A stretch of DNA of 64,000 bases, taken from positions 61,543 to 125,542 of the forward strand of contig JAIUMV010000012.1 in assembly GCA_022565395.1 (NCBI GenBank). The letters are read 5' to 3'. Positions 24,874 to 34,959 of the stretch are shown here, one piece after another. A program made the position numbers and the translations under genes. Below the pieces are notes generated by a model that was given only the letters and a program-made list of their open reading frames with translations, searched no databases and was not told where the DNA came from. This DNA is from Marinobacter sp. GTDB lineage: Bacteria; Pseudomonadota; Gammaproteobacteria; Pseudomonadales; Oleiphilaceae. Position 1 is the stretch's first letter. The number at the start of each line of letters is the position of its first letter.

Positions 24874-25983
24874 TCAGGCCCCTTCTTCCGGGACTGGCTT
24901 GCCGTCATCCGGCAGCACCCACTCCCAGCCGTCCACCCAGCTCACCCGGACCCGCTCGCCCAGGCTGTAGTCGAAGGTGGGGTCATCCTCATCAAAAAAC
25001 TCACTGGCCAGCACCTGTTGACCCGACTCCAGTTCAATCAGGGAATCGAGCGTGCTGCCTTTGTAGTTACGTTCGATGACCACGCCGGGTATGCCGGCGT
25101 CACGGCTCGGCTCCAATACCCGGATATCCTCAGGCCGCAACAACACCTGAATGGCATCACCCGCACTGACAGCAAAGGCAGGGCGACGCAAACGGCGGGG
25201 AAGCCCCAGCACCTCCACCATCAGGTGATGGGCTTCCAGCCCGGTAACGCGCCCGGGAAACAGGTTAGCCTCGCCAATAAAACGTGCGGTGAACAGGTTG
25301 GCGGGGCGCTCGTAGAGCTCACGGGGGGTTCCCATCTGCTGAATCACGCCATCTTTGAGTACCACCACCCGATCCGACATGGACAGGGCCTCTTCCTGAT
25401 CATGGGTAACGAACACAAAGGCAATGCCCAATTCCCGTTGCAGTCGCTTCAGCTCGATCTGCATGGAACGCCGCAGTTTGTAGTCCAGTGCAGACAGCGG
25501 TTCATCCAACAGTAACAGCCGTGGCCGCTTGACTACCGCCCGGGCAATGGCCACACGCTGTTGCTGGCCACCGGAGAGCTGGTGGGGCTTGCGCGTGGCA
25601 AAGTCCTGCAACTGCACCAGCGTCAGCACTTCAGTCACACGCTGGCGAATTTCATCCCGGGGGCGCTTTTCCATCCGTAAACCATAGGCTACGTTGTCGA
25701 ACACCGTCATATGGGGAAACAGGGCGTAATGCTGGAATACGGTGTTCAGCGGCCGTCGTTCCGGCGGCAAGGCGGTTATGGACTCACCCGCCAGGGTGAT
25801 CTCACCCTGATCCGGCTGCTCAAAACCACCCAACAACCGCAACAGGGTGGTTTTGCCGCACCCCGAAGGCCCCAGCAGGGTGAGAAACTCACCGTCAAGG
25901 ATGTCCAGATCCAGGGCATCCAGCACCGTTCGGCCCTGGTAGGCCTTGGCGACGCCCCGTATGGAAAGCAAGGTTTTGGTCAT
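24874..25983 (-). CDS. potA: Polyamine ABC transporter ATPase
   Basis: A 369-residue ABC ATPase that powers polyamine import. Walker [10 protein letters not shown] (about 38-46), Q-loop, signature [14 protein letters not shown] (about 137-150), Walker [13 protein letters not shown] and switch histidine in VTHDQEEA are intact. A C-terminal TOBE domain (LRPEDIRV) follows. The gene order ATPase-permease-permease-binding protein matches potABCD rather than potFGHI. All junctions are zero to four bases, indicating one transcript. Confidence 0.93.
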   Translation of the reverse strand: MTKTLLSIRGVAKAYQGRTVLDALDLDILDGEFLTLLGPSGCGKTTLLRLLGGFEQPDQGEITLAGESITALPPERRPLNTVFQHYALFPHMTVFDNVAYGLRMEKRPRDEIRQRVTEVLTLVQLQDFATRKPHQLSGGQQQRVAIARAVVKRPRLLLLDEPLSALDYKLRRSMQIELKRLQRELGIAFVFVTHDQEEALSMSDRVVVLKDGVIQQMGTPRELYERPANLFTARFIGEANLFPGRVTGLEAHHLMVEVLGLPRRLRRPAFAVSAGDAIQVLLRPEDIRVLEPSRDAGIPGVVIERNYKGSTLDSLIELESGQQVLASEFFDEDDPTFDYSLGERVRVSWVDGWEWVLPDDGKPVPEEGA

Positions 25984-26069
25984 GGTGCTGGCCCGAAGTC
26001 AAAGGCGTTCATTTTTCCAAAACTGACGCCTGCTGTCATGCTCTCAACCGTGACAAATCAGGGATTTTT

Positions 26070-27281
26070 TCACGGTGTTGACGCCACCACCATCTCCGGA
26101 CGCACCGGATAGACAATAAACCGGTAACACACCCCTGCCAACAGGCTGCTGCCGGCAATCACCAGAGCCATCACCAGGCTGGTACCCGTGTGAAACTGCC
26201 CCACCAACATGCCCACCAGGGCCGCAATGGTCATCTGCATAAAGCCCAACAGCGCGGACGCTGTGCCTGCGGTGCTGGGGAACGGCATCAAGGCCCCCGC
26301 CATGGTCTGTGGGAAAGACATCCCCACCCCGGCCATTACCACCATTTGCGGGGTGATCACTGCGGTAACGGTAAACACGTCCGCCACTGCCAATGCTGTC
26401 ATCAACACCCCACCCGTGACGGCGGTGGTGATTCCCAGCTGCAGGATGCGATCTGAACACAGGCGGTTCGACAGACGCACCGCTGAGGTGCTGCCCACCA
26501 GATAACCCGCCACCACGGCCGCAAACCAGAAGCCAAAGGCTTGCGGGCTAACACCGAGGAAATCAATCAGCACAAACGCTGAACCGGACAGGAAGGAAAA
26601 CAGGCTCGCGTACAGCAGCCCGCCGATCAGGGTGTAACCCAGAAACACGCGGCTTTTAAGAATACGGCTGTAGTTCATCACCAGTCGCACAGGGCGCAGG
26701 GACTGGCGATATTCCGCAGGCATGGGCTCCGGCAATTTGATGCCGATAATCAGCGCCAGCAACAGGGCATAGCCACCCAGTGCCACAAAGATCGCGGGCC
26801 AGCCAAAACCCAGCAACAGCAACCCGCCAAGCGTTGGCGCAATGGCGGGAGCCATGGCCATGATGCTCACCAGAATGGCCATGGCCCGACCCGCCTGTTC
26901 CGGCGGATAGATATCCCTCACGGCGGCACGGCCCAGTACCGGCCCCACGGACCCACCCACCGCCTGCAGAAAACGCCACAGAATCAACTGCTCAATGGAT
27001 TGCGCCATGGCACAGCCAAAGCTGGCCAGGGCAAACAGCAGCAAGCCAACGATAAGAACGGGCTTGCGACCAAAACGGTCAGACAGTGCGCCGACAAACA
27101 ATTGAGCAGAGGCAAAGCCTGCCAGGTATATGCTCAAGGTCAACTGCACCTGGTCCTGACCGGCGGCCAGCGATGCCCCCAACTCCGTCAGGGCCGGCAG
27201 GTACATGTCGGTTGCCAGTGGTCCGATGGCAACCGCGGCAGCCAAGAGTGCAGTAGTCGCCAGACTGGTGAGTGGTAGCAT
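26070..27281 (-). CDS. Bcr/CflA-family drug-resistance MFS transporter
   Basis: A 403-residue transporter with 12 helices. The N-terminal ATDMYLPALTELG (about 23-35) and SDRFGRKPVLIVG (loop 2-3, about 66-78) are diagnostic for the Bcr/CflA family of proton-driven drug exporters. The substrate is not predictable. It is separated from the pot operon and divergent from the outer-membrane protein at 27435. Confidence 0.9.
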   Translation of the reverse strand: MLPLTSLATTALLAAAVAIGPLATDMYLPALTELGASLAAGQDQVQLTLSIYLAGFASAQLFVGALSDRFGRKPVLIVGLLLFALASFGCAMAQSIEQLILWRFLQAVGGSVGPVLGRAAVRDIYPPEQAGRAMAILVSIMAMAPAIAPTLGGLLLLGFGWPAIFVALGGYALLLALIIGIKLPEPMPAEYRQSLRPVRLVMNYSRILKSRVFLGYTLIGGLLYASLFSFLSGSAFVLIDFLGVSPQAFGFWFAAVVAGYLVGSTSAVRLSNRLCSDRILQLGITTAVTGGVLMTALAVADVFTVTAVITPQMVVMAGVGMSFPQTMAGALMPFPSTAGTASALLGFMQMTIAALVGMLVGQFHTGTSLVMALVIAGSSLLAGVCYRFIVYPVRPEMVVASTP

Positions 27282-27434
27282 GTGGTTCGAGGTTCCTGGT
27301 CAGGCAGCGAACAGGTGATTAAACACCGGCAACCCCGGAAGGGGGATGGGCGTTTATACGTAATGGACAGCGACACTCGCCAAGTGCAGGCCATCCTTGT
27401 CACAATAGCCCAACCACCAGACAGGATAGGCCTC

Positions 27435-28061
27435 ATGATACAACGCGTTGTGCTGGGCGCCCTGCTCGCTCTGTGTCCTGCTTTTGCCTTTGCGCAAAGC
27501 GGTATCGAGCTGACGCCCTACATTGGCTACCGGTTCGGCAGCGGCTTTGACATCCGCAACAACGACACCAACCAGGTGCAGCGGCTAGAATTGCGGGACT
27601 CCCGCAGTGTCGGCATTGCCGTCAATCTGGACCTGCCCGAAGCGGGCAAACAGACGGAGTTTTACTTCTCCCGCCAGGAAACCAGTGCCGTAGCGGCAGA
27701 CACCCTGCTGTCACCGGCCTCCTCGCAGGTTGATCTGGTAATCTACCAGGCGCAGTTTGGCGGGCTCTACTTTCCCGGCGGCATGACCACAGGCGGCTTT
27801 GCCTCGGGCGTTATCGGGGTGACGCGGCTGGAACCCAGGCCCAGCGGCTTGCGCACACATCATCGCGCCTCCATTACCCTCGGGGGAGGCTACAAGCAAC
27901 CTCTCAATCGCAACCTGCTGTTGCGCTTTGACCTGCGAGGCATCTACACGGCGCTGGACAGTGGCGGATCAATATTCTGTTCCGGCGGATGTACCGCACG
28001 GTTTGAAAGCAGCGGCTATTTTCAGGCCGAAGCCAGCGCCGGGCTGGCATTCAGGTTCTGA
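27435..28061 (+). CDS. Outer-membrane beta-barrel protein, putative
   Basis: A 208-residue protein with a signal peptide (MIQRVVLGALLALCPAFAFA) and mature sequence of alternating hydrophobic and polar residues with many aromatics and glycines (LTPYIGYRFGSGFDI at the start, SAGLAFRF at the end), typical of a small eight-stranded barrel. The C-terminal Phe supports BAM recognition. The frame opens at 27282, but the signal peptide fixes ATG 27435. Function unknown. Confidence 0.75.
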   Translation: MIQRVVLGALLALCPAFAFAQSGIELTPYIGYRFGSGFDIRNNDTNQVQRLELRDSRSVGIAVNLDLPEAGKQTEFYFSRQETSAVAADTLLSPASSQVDLVIYQAQFGGLYFPGGMTTGGFASGVIGVTRLEPRPSGLRTHHRASITLGGGYKQPLNRNLLLRFDLRGIYTALDSGGSIFCSGGCTARFESSGYFQAEASAGLAFRF

Positions 28062-28069
28062 GCACCGTT

Positions 28070-28906
28070 TCAGGCCAGTTGCCAGCCTCGAATCCTTACC
28101 TCCACAGTCACCGTCAGCTGCGTCAGGGCGGCGGCTTTGGCGCGGCCTTCAGCACTGGCCCGATACAGATGAGGGGTCATGGCCAACAGATCGGCAATGG
28201 CATCGGCATCCGTCAGGGCTAATGGAAACTGCAGGGTTTCATCAACCCAGCTTACAAACCCTGGCGGGGTTGTTGACGCAGCGGTGGCCGCCGGTTTCAG
28301 ACTGGGGTAAATCACTTCACGCAGTTCGCGCAGATGCCCTTCCCCGGCATCCACCTGCAACAACCGCCCGCCGGGTTTCAGGATGCGGGCAAACTCTGAG
28401 TAAACCGGAAAGCCAAACAGGCACAGCACATAATCCAGGCTCTGTGGCAACACCGGCACATTGGCATTGCTGCCCACCACCCAGCGGCAGCGACGGTCCT
28501 GCCTGGCTGCAGCAACAGCAGCCCATTTGGAAATGTCCAGCCCCAAAAGCGCGAGCTGATGCGTCTCAGGTACAGCGTCCGCCAGCTGCCGCAGGTAGTA
28601 GCCCTCACCACTGCCAGCATCCATCAATGCGGCCTCCGGCGACAGCGTCCTCAGAATCAGACGATTTACCGCGTCGGCAATGGGCTGGTAGTGCCCCATT
28701 GCCAAAAACGCCTGCCGGGCAGCCACCATCTCCTTGCTGTCACCGGGCTCACGGGAGCGCTTGTGCTGAACCGGGAGCAAATTGACATGGCCCTGCCGGG
28801 CCTGGTCATAGCTGTGGCCGACAGGGCACTGCCAGCGTTTATCCAACTGTTGCAGGGGGTTACCATCCAGCGGACAGGCCAGCGCTTGAAAGGGAAAAAC
28901 GGGCAT
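28070..28906 (-). CDS. rlmA: 23S rRNA (guanine745-N1)-methyltransferase RlmA
   Basis: A 278-residue enzyme: N-terminal zinc-ribbon-like region then a SAM domain with LMDAGSGEGYYLRQLA (about 93-108). HSYDQARQGHVNLLPVQ is the family signature after the zinc site. The E. coli zinc ligands Cys5, Cys8, Cys21 and His25 align with Cys11, Asp14, Cys27 and His31 here, so one cysteine is replaced by Asp. Specificity for G745 over G748 is by family resemblance. Confidence 0.88.
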   Translation of the reverse strand: MPVFPFQALACPLDGNPLQQLDKRWQCPVGHSYDQARQGHVNLLPVQHKRSREPGDSKEMVAARQAFLAMGHYQPIADAVNRLILRTLSPEAALMDAGSGEGYYLRQLADAVPETHQLALLGLDISKWAAVAAARQDRRCRWVVGSNANVPVLPQSLDYVLCLFGFPVYSEFARILKPGGRLLQVDAGEGHLRELREVIYPSLKPAATAASTTPPGFVSWVDETLQFPLALTDADAIADLLAMTPHLYRASAEGRAKAAALTQLTVTVEVRIRGWQLA

Positions 28907-28942
28907 AGGGCTCAGTGATCGTGGCGCAAAAGGGGGCCTAGT

Positions 28943-29422
28943 TTACCCTTTCTTCGGCTTGCGGCGCACATAGAGCACTTTATGTACCCGCGCCACCCGC
29001 TCACCGGTTTCATCAAGGATATCCACACTCCACTCCGGCAGAACCTTGTCACCGTTCGCGGTGGCATCACGTATCTCTGCCAAACGGGCATCTGTCAGTT
29101 CAAAATGAGCGGTCACGGTGCCACGACCCGGGCGTACAAAATCGATGCTGGCCGCCTTGTCCCAAACCACATAATCATTACCCAGGCGACGCATAAGCAA
29201 CAACATATACATGGGGTCCACCATGCTGTAGAGCGAGCCCCCAAAATGCGTGCCGACGTAGTTGGTGTTGTACCAGCGCTGTGTCATCTCAACCGTGGCT
29301 GTGCTGTAATCATCAGCAATATGGCGCACCCGGATTCCGGCGCCAAGGTAAGGCGCAAAGGTACTCATCACGCGCTGCATAGACTTCGCACTGGCAAACC
29401 AGCGCCTTATGGTCGGTGTCAT
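28943..29422 (-). CDS. DUF4442 hotdog-fold protein
   Basis: A 159-residue protein with the hotdog motif TNYVGTHFGGSLYSMVDPMYMLLL (read in two halves, about residues 53-76) and a basic C-terminus. DUF4442 proteins resemble acyl-CoA thioesterases; activity is unproven. It stands alone on the minus strand between rlmA and the CPBP protease gene. Confidence 0.78.
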   Translation of the reverse strand: MTPTIRRWFASAKSMQRVMSTFAPYLGAGIRVRHIADDYSTATVEMTQRWYNTNYVGTHFGGSLYSMVDPMYMLLLMRRLGNDYVVWDKAASIDFVRPGRGTVTAHFELTDARLAEIRDATANGDKVLPEWSVDILDETGERVARVHKVLYVRRKPKKG

Positions 29423-29515
29423 TGATTCATCCTGCCTTAATTGAGGGTGCCCATTATCGCCGAAGACGAAAGGGCTTTAGAGCCACAGTGTTACGTAGTT
29501 ATCCCTACGGGCAGA

Positions 29516-30088
29516 TCATTGATCCGAAAGGCGTCGTATATAAGCAATGGCTACCAGGTCATAAACCCCATGCCAGACCATGACCAGCAACAGGCTGTCT
29601 GTCAGCCAGTAAGTGACGCCCAGCAACAACCCCAGACCGGTTGCAAGCAGGCAGTAGAGCCAGGACAGATAATGTACCAGGCCGAATATCAGCGCACCCA
29701 CCAGGATGCCCACCCAAGGCCAGCCCTGTCCCATAAACCAGCCCTGAACGGCACCACGAAACAACAGCTCCTCCCCCACCCCGGCCAACACCGCCAGAAG
29801 GACCAGCACCGGCCAGGAAAAACTATGGGTAAAGCTGCGCAGGGTACGCATATGGTCCTGCATGAGCGGCGTATCGAGCCAGGACGATTGCACCAACCGA
29901 ATCAACACCACAAAGGTCAGCAAACCGCCGACGGTACCCCAGCCCACAGCCTGCCAGGCAGGCAATCCCTGCCAGCTTACCGGGGTGCTGAATAGCCAGA
30001 TAAGCAGCACACCCAAAAGGCCAATGGCGCTCTGGAAGGCGATGGCAAATAGGGAGGAGGTATCCGATGTTGGTGACGGCGCTGACAT
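29516..30088 (-). CDS. CPBP-family intramembrane metalloprotease
   Basis: A 190-residue protein with about six helices. The Abi/CAAX-protease motif 1 EELLFRGAVQGW (Glu-Glu and Arg) and downstream histidine motifs (FGLVHYLSW and MVWHGVYDLVA) supply the metal-binding residues. The frame opens at 30160; GAGGAATC before ATG 30088 marks the start. Substrate is unknown. Confidence 0.82.
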   Translation of the reverse strand: MSAPSPTSDTSSLFAIAFQSAIGLLGVLLIWLFSTPVSWQGLPAWQAVGWGTVGGLLTFVVLIRLVQSSWLDTPLMQDHMRTLRSFTHSFSWPVLVLLAVLAGVGEELLFRGAVQGWFMGQGWPWVGILVGALIFGLVHYLSWLYCLLATGLGLLLGVTYWLTDSLLLVMVWHGVYDLVAIAYIRRLSDQ

Positions 30089-30274
30089 GATTCCTCGGGG
30101 CCACAGGGATAACAACCCAAGCGTATCACCTGCCCGGTGTTCCAGGCCAAATGTCTTCACAGGCTGGTAGACATCCCTGCATCAGGGCATACTACCAACC
30201 AAGCACTTGCTTGGCAACAAAGCGATCAACAATACTGTTGCCGACGCATCTCCGACGCTTTAGATGAGGAAACT

Positions 30275-31765
30275 ATGGCACGTTGGTTCAACAAACGGGA
30301 ACAGACATTGGCTCAGCTAGCGCAGGTCATGGCGAAGGCAAGCACCTATCAAAGCTGGCACCAGGCTGCATTGCAACATGACGAGTTGTCCGGCCGAGAC
30401 CGCTGGAAGCGGCGCGATGAGTCCACCCTGTTTGATTATGCCGATATCCGTCAACGTTATGATCATCTGCATCAGCTATTGGCCAGCGGCAACCATCATG
30501 ACCTGCTCTATGCCCTCAATGAGGGTATCCATGGCAACATGAGTGGCATGGGCCGGCCAATCCTCTACGACCAGTGTATGACGGGCACCAAGCACCTGAT
30601 TGATGACTATGTCAGCCTGATCGTCGACTCTTTGCGGGCCATCGCGTCCTGCCCGGATGCGGCGGTCAGCCGCGCTCACAAGGTGGACTTCCTGCGCCGC
30701 GCCAGTCATTGCTATGGCCGCTCTGCGCTAATGCTCAGTGGCGGTGCTGGCCTGATCTATTTTCATCATGGCGTGGTGCAGACATTGCTGGAGCATGACC
30801 TGCTACCCAATGTCATTTCCGGCGCCAGCGCAGGCTCCTGGATTGCGGCCCAGCTTGCCATGTATACGGACGAGGAGCTGCGCGACGGCTATTTCGACCG
30901 CTACCGCTATGACATGCCCGTACACTTGAATCCACTGCGGGTGGTGGCGGGCATGGAACCCGGTGTATCACCCCAATCCGTGAAAGAACAGGCTATGGAT
31001 GGTATTGGCAATGACATGACCTTTCAGGAGGCCTACGAGCACACCGGGCGCTACATCAACATCTCCATCGCGCCGGCTGAGAAACATCAAAACTCACGGC
31101 TGATGAACGCCATCACCTCGCCCAACGTCTACATCCGCTCCGCCATTGATGCATCCGGCAGTGTGCCCGGCGTCGTGCCCCCTGCCCGCCTCTATGCCAA
31201 GGGTGCTGATGGCCGACCCAAGCCCTATCTGGCGACCCGAAAATGGGTAGACGGTTCCTTTGCCGAGGACTTGCCAGCCAAACGTCTGGCGCGGCTGTTT
31301 GGCGTTAACCACTACATCGTCAGCATGATCAATCCGCTGGCTGTACCCTTCGTGCATGACCCCAAGCTACGTTACAAGAAAGGCGTTACAGAGATTACCG
31401 CCAGCCTTGCAGTGCGGGCCTCCGCGGACCTGCTAGCCACCGCTGAAGACTATCTGGCGCGGGCCGGAGCATCCTTTATCAGCCCGGTCATTCTGCTGGC
31501 CCACGGCCTGCTCAACCAGCAATACACCGGCGATGTAAACATCATTCTGGACAAACGGAATTTCCGCTGGCGCAACGTGCTGTTCAGCTTCCCCCGGGAT
31601 GAGGAAATCCAGGGGCTGATTCTGGCGGGCAAACGCAATACCTGGCCCAAGCTGGCCATGCTGCGCAATGCGACGTTGATTGGTCGGGCGCTGGATGAAT
31701 TACTGGAGCAAATGGATGTGGAGCAATTGGGGATACGCGGGCGGCATCTTACTCCGCAAGGCTAA
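30275..31765 (+). CDS. DUF3336-patatin lipase (TGL/SDP1-like)
   Basis: A 496-residue protein. An N-terminal DUF3336-like helical domain (about 1-140) precedes a patatin core with SGGAGLIYFHHGVV (155-168), GASAG with nucleophile Ser185, and WVDGSFAEDLP holding the catalytic Asp. This architecture is shared with yeast and plant triacylglycerol lipases, so it probably acts on storage lipids such as triacylglycerol or wax esters. GAGGAA precedes ATG 30275; the longer frame from 30137 is unlikely. Confidence 0.85.
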   Translation: MARWFNKREQTLAQLAQVMAKASTYQSWHQAALQHDELSGRDRWKRRDESTLFDYADIRQRYDHLHQLLASGNHHDLLYALNEGIHGNMSGMGRPILYDQCMTGTKHLIDDYVSLIVDSLRAIASCPDAAVSRAHKVDFLRRASHCYGRSALMLSGGAGLIYFHHGVVQTLLEHDLLPNVISGASAGSWIAAQLAMYTDEELRDGYFDRYRYDMPVHLNPLRVVAGMEPGVSPQSVKEQAMDGIGNDMTFQEAYEHTGRYINISIAPAEKHQNSRLMNAITSPNVYIRSAIDASGSVPGVVPPARLYAKGADGRPKPYLATRKWVDGSFAEDLPAKRLARLFGVNHYIVSMINPLAVPFVHDPKLRYKKGVTEITASLAVRASADLLATAEDYLARAGASFISPVILLAHGLLNQQYTGDVNIILDKRNFRWRNVLFSFPRDEEIQGLILAGKRNTWPKLAMLRNATLIGRALDELLEQMDVEQLGIRGRHLTPQG

Positions 31766-31791
31766 GGTGCCAGGGGTCACAGCGCCGGCAC

Positions 31792-32016
31792 TTAGTACCC
31801 AAGCCGTTCAATGGATTGGAACTTGCCTGCATCGTCAAAACGGATAACGAAGCTGCCCTGCACGCCATCACGGAGGAAAAAACGGGAAAGGATACGGGCC
31901 GGGAAACGGACTGAACGCCCGTCCCGGCTGGTCGTCACCACATCGCGGGCCACGCCCTGGTAGAGTTTGATCCACTCATCCGGGGCAATGGTAATATCCA
32001 CGATGATCTGCTGCAT
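31792..32016 (-). CDS. DUF2835 family small protein
   Basis: A 74-residue beta-rich protein (VDITIAPDEWIKLYQGVARD onward, with VRFPARILSRFFLRDGVQGSF) of the proteobacterial DUF2835 family, function unknown. It starts three bases after the htpG stop and is likely co-transcribed with htpG. Confidence 0.78.
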   Translation of the reverse strand: MQQIIVDITIAPDEWIKLYQGVARDVVTTSRDGRSVRFPARILSRFFLRDGVQGSFVIRFDDAGKFQSIERLGY

Positions 32017-32019
32017 GAC

Positions 32020-33915
32020 TCAGTGGCTCAGTTCCAGCAACAGACGGTTGAGGCGGGCCACATAGGCGCCCGGGTCTTTCAGCTGCTGGCCGCTGGACAG
32101 GCTGGCTTGGTCAAACAACACCGCTGCCAGCTCGCCAAAGCGCTCATCACTGGTTTCCTTCTCCAGCCGCTGCACCAGCGGGTGCTCCACGTTGATTTCA
32201 AAGATGGGCTTGCTGTCAGGCACCTTCTGCCCTGCAGCTTCCATGATCTTGCGCATCTGCGCACCCATATCGAAATCACCCACCACCAGACAGGCTGGCG
32301 AGTCCGTCAGGCGGTTGGTGACCCGTACCTCTTCAACCTGATCAGCGAGACTGGCTTTGATACGCTCCAGCAGATCCTTGTGGGCCTTGGTAGCCTCTTC
32401 CTGTTGTTTCTTGTCCTCTTCAGTCTCCACGTCACCCAGGTCCAGCTGGCCACGGGCCACATCCTGGAACTGTTTGCCGTCATACTCGGAGAGGTAGCCC
32501 ATCATCCACTCGTCAATGCGATCAGACATGATCAGCACTTCGATGCCCTTCTTGCGGAAGACTTCCAGGTGCGGGCTGCTCTTGGCGGCGGCATGGCTGT
32601 CAGCAGCGATGAAGAAGATCTTCTTCTGACCGTCCTTCATGCGGCCAATGTAGTCATCCAGGCTGACCGTATGGTCTGGCTCACCGGTGTGGGTGGAGGC
32701 AAAGCGCAGCAGTTTGGCGATTTTCTCCCGGTTGCTGAAGTCTTCCGCCGGACCTTCCTTCAGCACGGTGCCGAATTCCTTCCAGAAGCCCTGGTACTTC
32801 TCCGGCTCTTTTTTCGCCAGCTTGTCCAGCATATCCAGCACACGTTTGGTCAATGCCGTCTTGATGCTTTCTACCGTGCTGTCGTTCTGCAGGATTTCCC
32901 GCGACACGTTCAGGGACAGGTCGTTGGAATCAATTACACCCTTCACAAAGCGCAGGTACAGGGGCAGGAACTGCTCCGCATGATCCATGATAAAGACACG
33001 CTGGATGTACAGTTTCAGACCGCGGGGAGCTTCCCGGTTGTACATATCAAAAGGCGCACGGGCAGGCAGGTACAGCAGGCTGGTGTATTCCAGCTTGCCT
33101 TCCACCTTGTTGTGAGACCAGCTGAGCGGATCTTCAAAATCATGGGCAATGTGCTTGTAGAAGGACTTGTAGTCATCATCCTTCACTTCATTGCGCGGCA
33201 AGGTCCACAGGGCGGTGGCATCGTTGATGGTTTCCAGCTCATCACCCCCCTCGCCTTCCTCCTGGGCTTCCTTCTGCATGACCACCGGGAAAGAGATGTG
33301 ATCCGAGTACTTTTTCACCAGCCCCCGCAGGCGGAAACCATTGGCGAACTCTTTCTCGGTTTTCTTCAGGTGCAGGACAATTTCGGTGCCGCGGGCTTCC
33401 CGGGTAACGGTTTCCACGGTGAACTCACCGTCGGCCGCAGACTCCCAGCGTACGCCTTCCTCTTTCGGTGCGCTGGCTTTGCGGGTAAACACTTCAACCC
33501 GATCCGCCACGATAAAGGCAGAGTAAAAGCCAACACCGAACTGGCCGATCAGCTTGCTGTCCTTCTTCTCATCACCGGTAAGCTGGGTCAAAAACTCGGC
33601 AGTACCTGAGCGGGCGATGGTACCCAGATTCTGGATAACGTCCTCGCGGCTCATACCGATACCGTTATCGGTGAGGGTGATGGTGTTGTTCTTTTCATCG
33701 TAAGCGAGGCGGATTTTCAGCTCACTGTCACCCTCATACAGACTGTCGTCCTTAAGGGCAGCAAAGCGCAGCTTGTCCTCGGCGTCGGAGGCGTTGGAAA
33801 TCAGCTCCCGCAGGAAGATTTCCTTGTTGGAGTAAAGAGAGTGAATCATCAGGTGCAGCAGCTGCTTCACCTCGGTCTGGAAACCTAGCGTCTCTTTTTG
33901 TGCTTCGACCGTCAT
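32020..33915 (-). CDS. htpG: Chaperone HtpG (Hsp90)
   Basis: A 631-residue Hsp90. The GHKL ATPase motifs are present: [15 protein letters not shown] with the catalytic Glu, [17 protein letters not shown] and a later GTEIVLHL. The middle domain contains [19 protein letters not shown]. The start is ATG 33915 ([12 protein letters not shown]), with GGAGAC upstream, not the frame opening at 33948. It lies downstream of a sigma32-type promoter at 34000-34025 and upstream of the DUF2835 gene. Confidence 0.96.
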   Translation of the reverse strand: MTVEAQKETLGFQTEVKQLLHLMIHSLYSNKEIFLRELISNASDAEDKLRFAALKDDSLYEGDSELKIRLAYDEKNNTITLTDNGIGMSREDVIQNLGTIARSGTAEFLTQLTGDEKKDSKLIGQFGVGFYSAFIVADRVEVFTRKASAPKEEGVRWESAADGEFTVETVTREARGTEIVLHLKKTEKEFANGFRLRGLVKKYSDHISFPVVMQKEAQEEGEGGDELETINDATALWTLPRNEVKDDDYKSFYKHIAHDFEDPLSWSHNKVEGKLEYTSLLYLPARAPFDMYNREAPRGLKLYIQRVFIMDHAEQFLPLYLRFVKGVIDSNDLSLNVSREILQNDSTVESIKTALTKRVLDMLDKLAKKEPEKYQGFWKEFGTVLKEGPAEDFSNREKIAKLLRFASTHTGEPDHTVSLDDYIGRMKDGQKKIFFIAADSHAAAKSSPHLEVFRKKGIEVLIMSDRIDEWMMGYLSEYDGKQFQDVARGQLDLGDVETEEDKKQQEEATKAHKDLLERIKASLADQVEEVRVTNRLTDSPACLVVGDFDMGAQMRKIMEAAGQKVPDSKPIFEINVEHPLVQRLEKETSDERFGELAAVLFDQASLSSGQQLKDPGAYVARLNRLLLELSH

Positions 33916-33999
33916 GGCGTTGATGTCTCCTGGTGCTTGACTCATCAATAACCGGGCACCTGTTAACGGTACCCAGTCTCGGAAAAGGATGAGCCTTTT

Positions 34000-34025
34000 A
34001 TGCGGCCGGTTACATCAATTTCAAG
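34000..34025 (-). promoter_or_regulatory. Sigma32 (heat-shock) type promoter for htpG
   Basis: On the minus strand CCCTTGAA (-35 core CTTGAA at 34020-34025) and CCGCAT (-10 at 34000-34005) are separated by 14 bases, close to CTTGAA-N13/14-CCCCAT. It is about 85 bases before the htpG ATG. Confidence 0.7.
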
Positions 34026-34039
34026 GGGGATGCGTCTTT

Positions 34040-34474
34040 TTAACCTTCCATCAGAAAGTGAGCACGGGCGGTAGCAATGGGCTGGCTGCGGGATTTCTGC
34101 CAGGCGCTGATCATCACGTTGGCCACCCGGTTGCCCTGGCGGGTAAGGCGGCATTCAGCGAAGGTTTCCCGGTCCAGCCCGGCACGCAGGTAGTCGAGGG
34201 AGAAATCAACAATCTTCGGCATGCGCAGGTTGTCCTGGGACATCATCAGGTAGATGGCCGCCGACAGCTCCATAAAGCCGCCGATCACCCCGCCATGAAT
34301 GGCGGGCAGTATCGGGTTACCCAGATTCTGCTCCTTGCGAGGCAGGCGGAAAATCAGATCATCGCCGAAGCGGTCACAGGTCAAGCCGATAAACTGGGCA
34401 TAGGGAATGCTCTCCAGCATACGGGAGAAGTCGCCGGTTTCCTGGGTGTACTTGAGCACTTCAGGGGTGGTCAT
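34040..34474 (-). CDS. PaaI-type hotdog thioesterase
   Basis: A 144-residue hotdog protein with NPILPAIHGGVIGGFMELSA, where the conserved HGG motif with upstream Asn/Asp is part of the thioesterase active site. It probably hydrolyses acyl-CoA esters. It overlaps the next thioesterase gene by four bases. Confidence 0.82.
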   Translation of the reverse strand: MTTPEVLKYTQETGDFSRMLESIPYAQFIGLTCDRFGDDLIFRLPRKEQNLGNPILPAIHGGVIGGFMELSAAIYLMMSQDNLRMPKIVDFSLDYLRAGLDRETFAECRLTRQGNRVANVMISAWQKSRSQPIATARAHFLMEG

Positions 34475-34953
34475 TGGTCGCTCCCGGCAATCAGGTCACG
34501 GTAAGGCTTGGGGGTTGCCTCCTTGCCAATACGCATAAAGGTACCGACGCAGTTCGCAATGGTATTGCCTTCATCCTGATAGGCCTCGCAACGGGTGAAG
34601 ATGATATTCTTGGTCACCCGGTAGGCAATGGCCCGGGCAAACACCGGGCGATCCGGCTCCGCCGGACGCATGTAATCCACCCGCAGGTCCAGGGTCGGAC
34701 ACAGTTCAAACTCCGGAAGCGCACAGATCATCACCGATCCGGAGGCGGTATCCATCAGGGTGGTGATGGCACCACCATGGATGACCCGGGTGTCGGGATT
34801 ACCAACAATCTGAGCACTGTAGGGCAATTGCAGGATCAGATGCTCAGCATTGGCCTCAACCACCGAGATGCCCAGCGCCCGGGCCTGATTGAGGGTGTTG
34901 ATAAACCGGCTTACCCGCTCAGTGCGGAGACTGTCTGTTATGAGATCTGTCAC
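34471..34953 (-). CDS. PaaI-type hotdog thioesterase, second copy
   Basis: A 160-residue paralogue with NPDTRVIHGGAITTLMDTAS, the HGG motif plus Asp typical of PaaI. The two adjacent hotdog proteins may form a hetero-oligomer or act on different acyl chains. It follows the DUF599 gene after six bases, so three genes form an operon. Confidence 0.83.
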   Translation of the reverse strand: MTDLITDSLRTERVSRFINTLNQARALGISVVEANAEHLILQLPYSAQIVGNPDTRVIHGGAITTLMDTASGSVMICALPEFELCPTLDLRVDYMRPAEPDRPVFARAIAYRVTKNIIFTRCEAYQDEGNTIANCVGTFMRIGKEATPKPYRDLIAGSDQ

Positions 34954-34959
34954 TTACGA

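Noticed and set aside
22202..25983. potFGHI instead of potABCD
   Set aside because: Gene order is ATPase, permease, permease, binding protein, as in potABCD; in potFGHI the binding protein comes first.
32023..33609. Long plus-strand frame of 528 codons
   Set aside because: It lies antisense to htpG and only mirrors that gene's codon bias.
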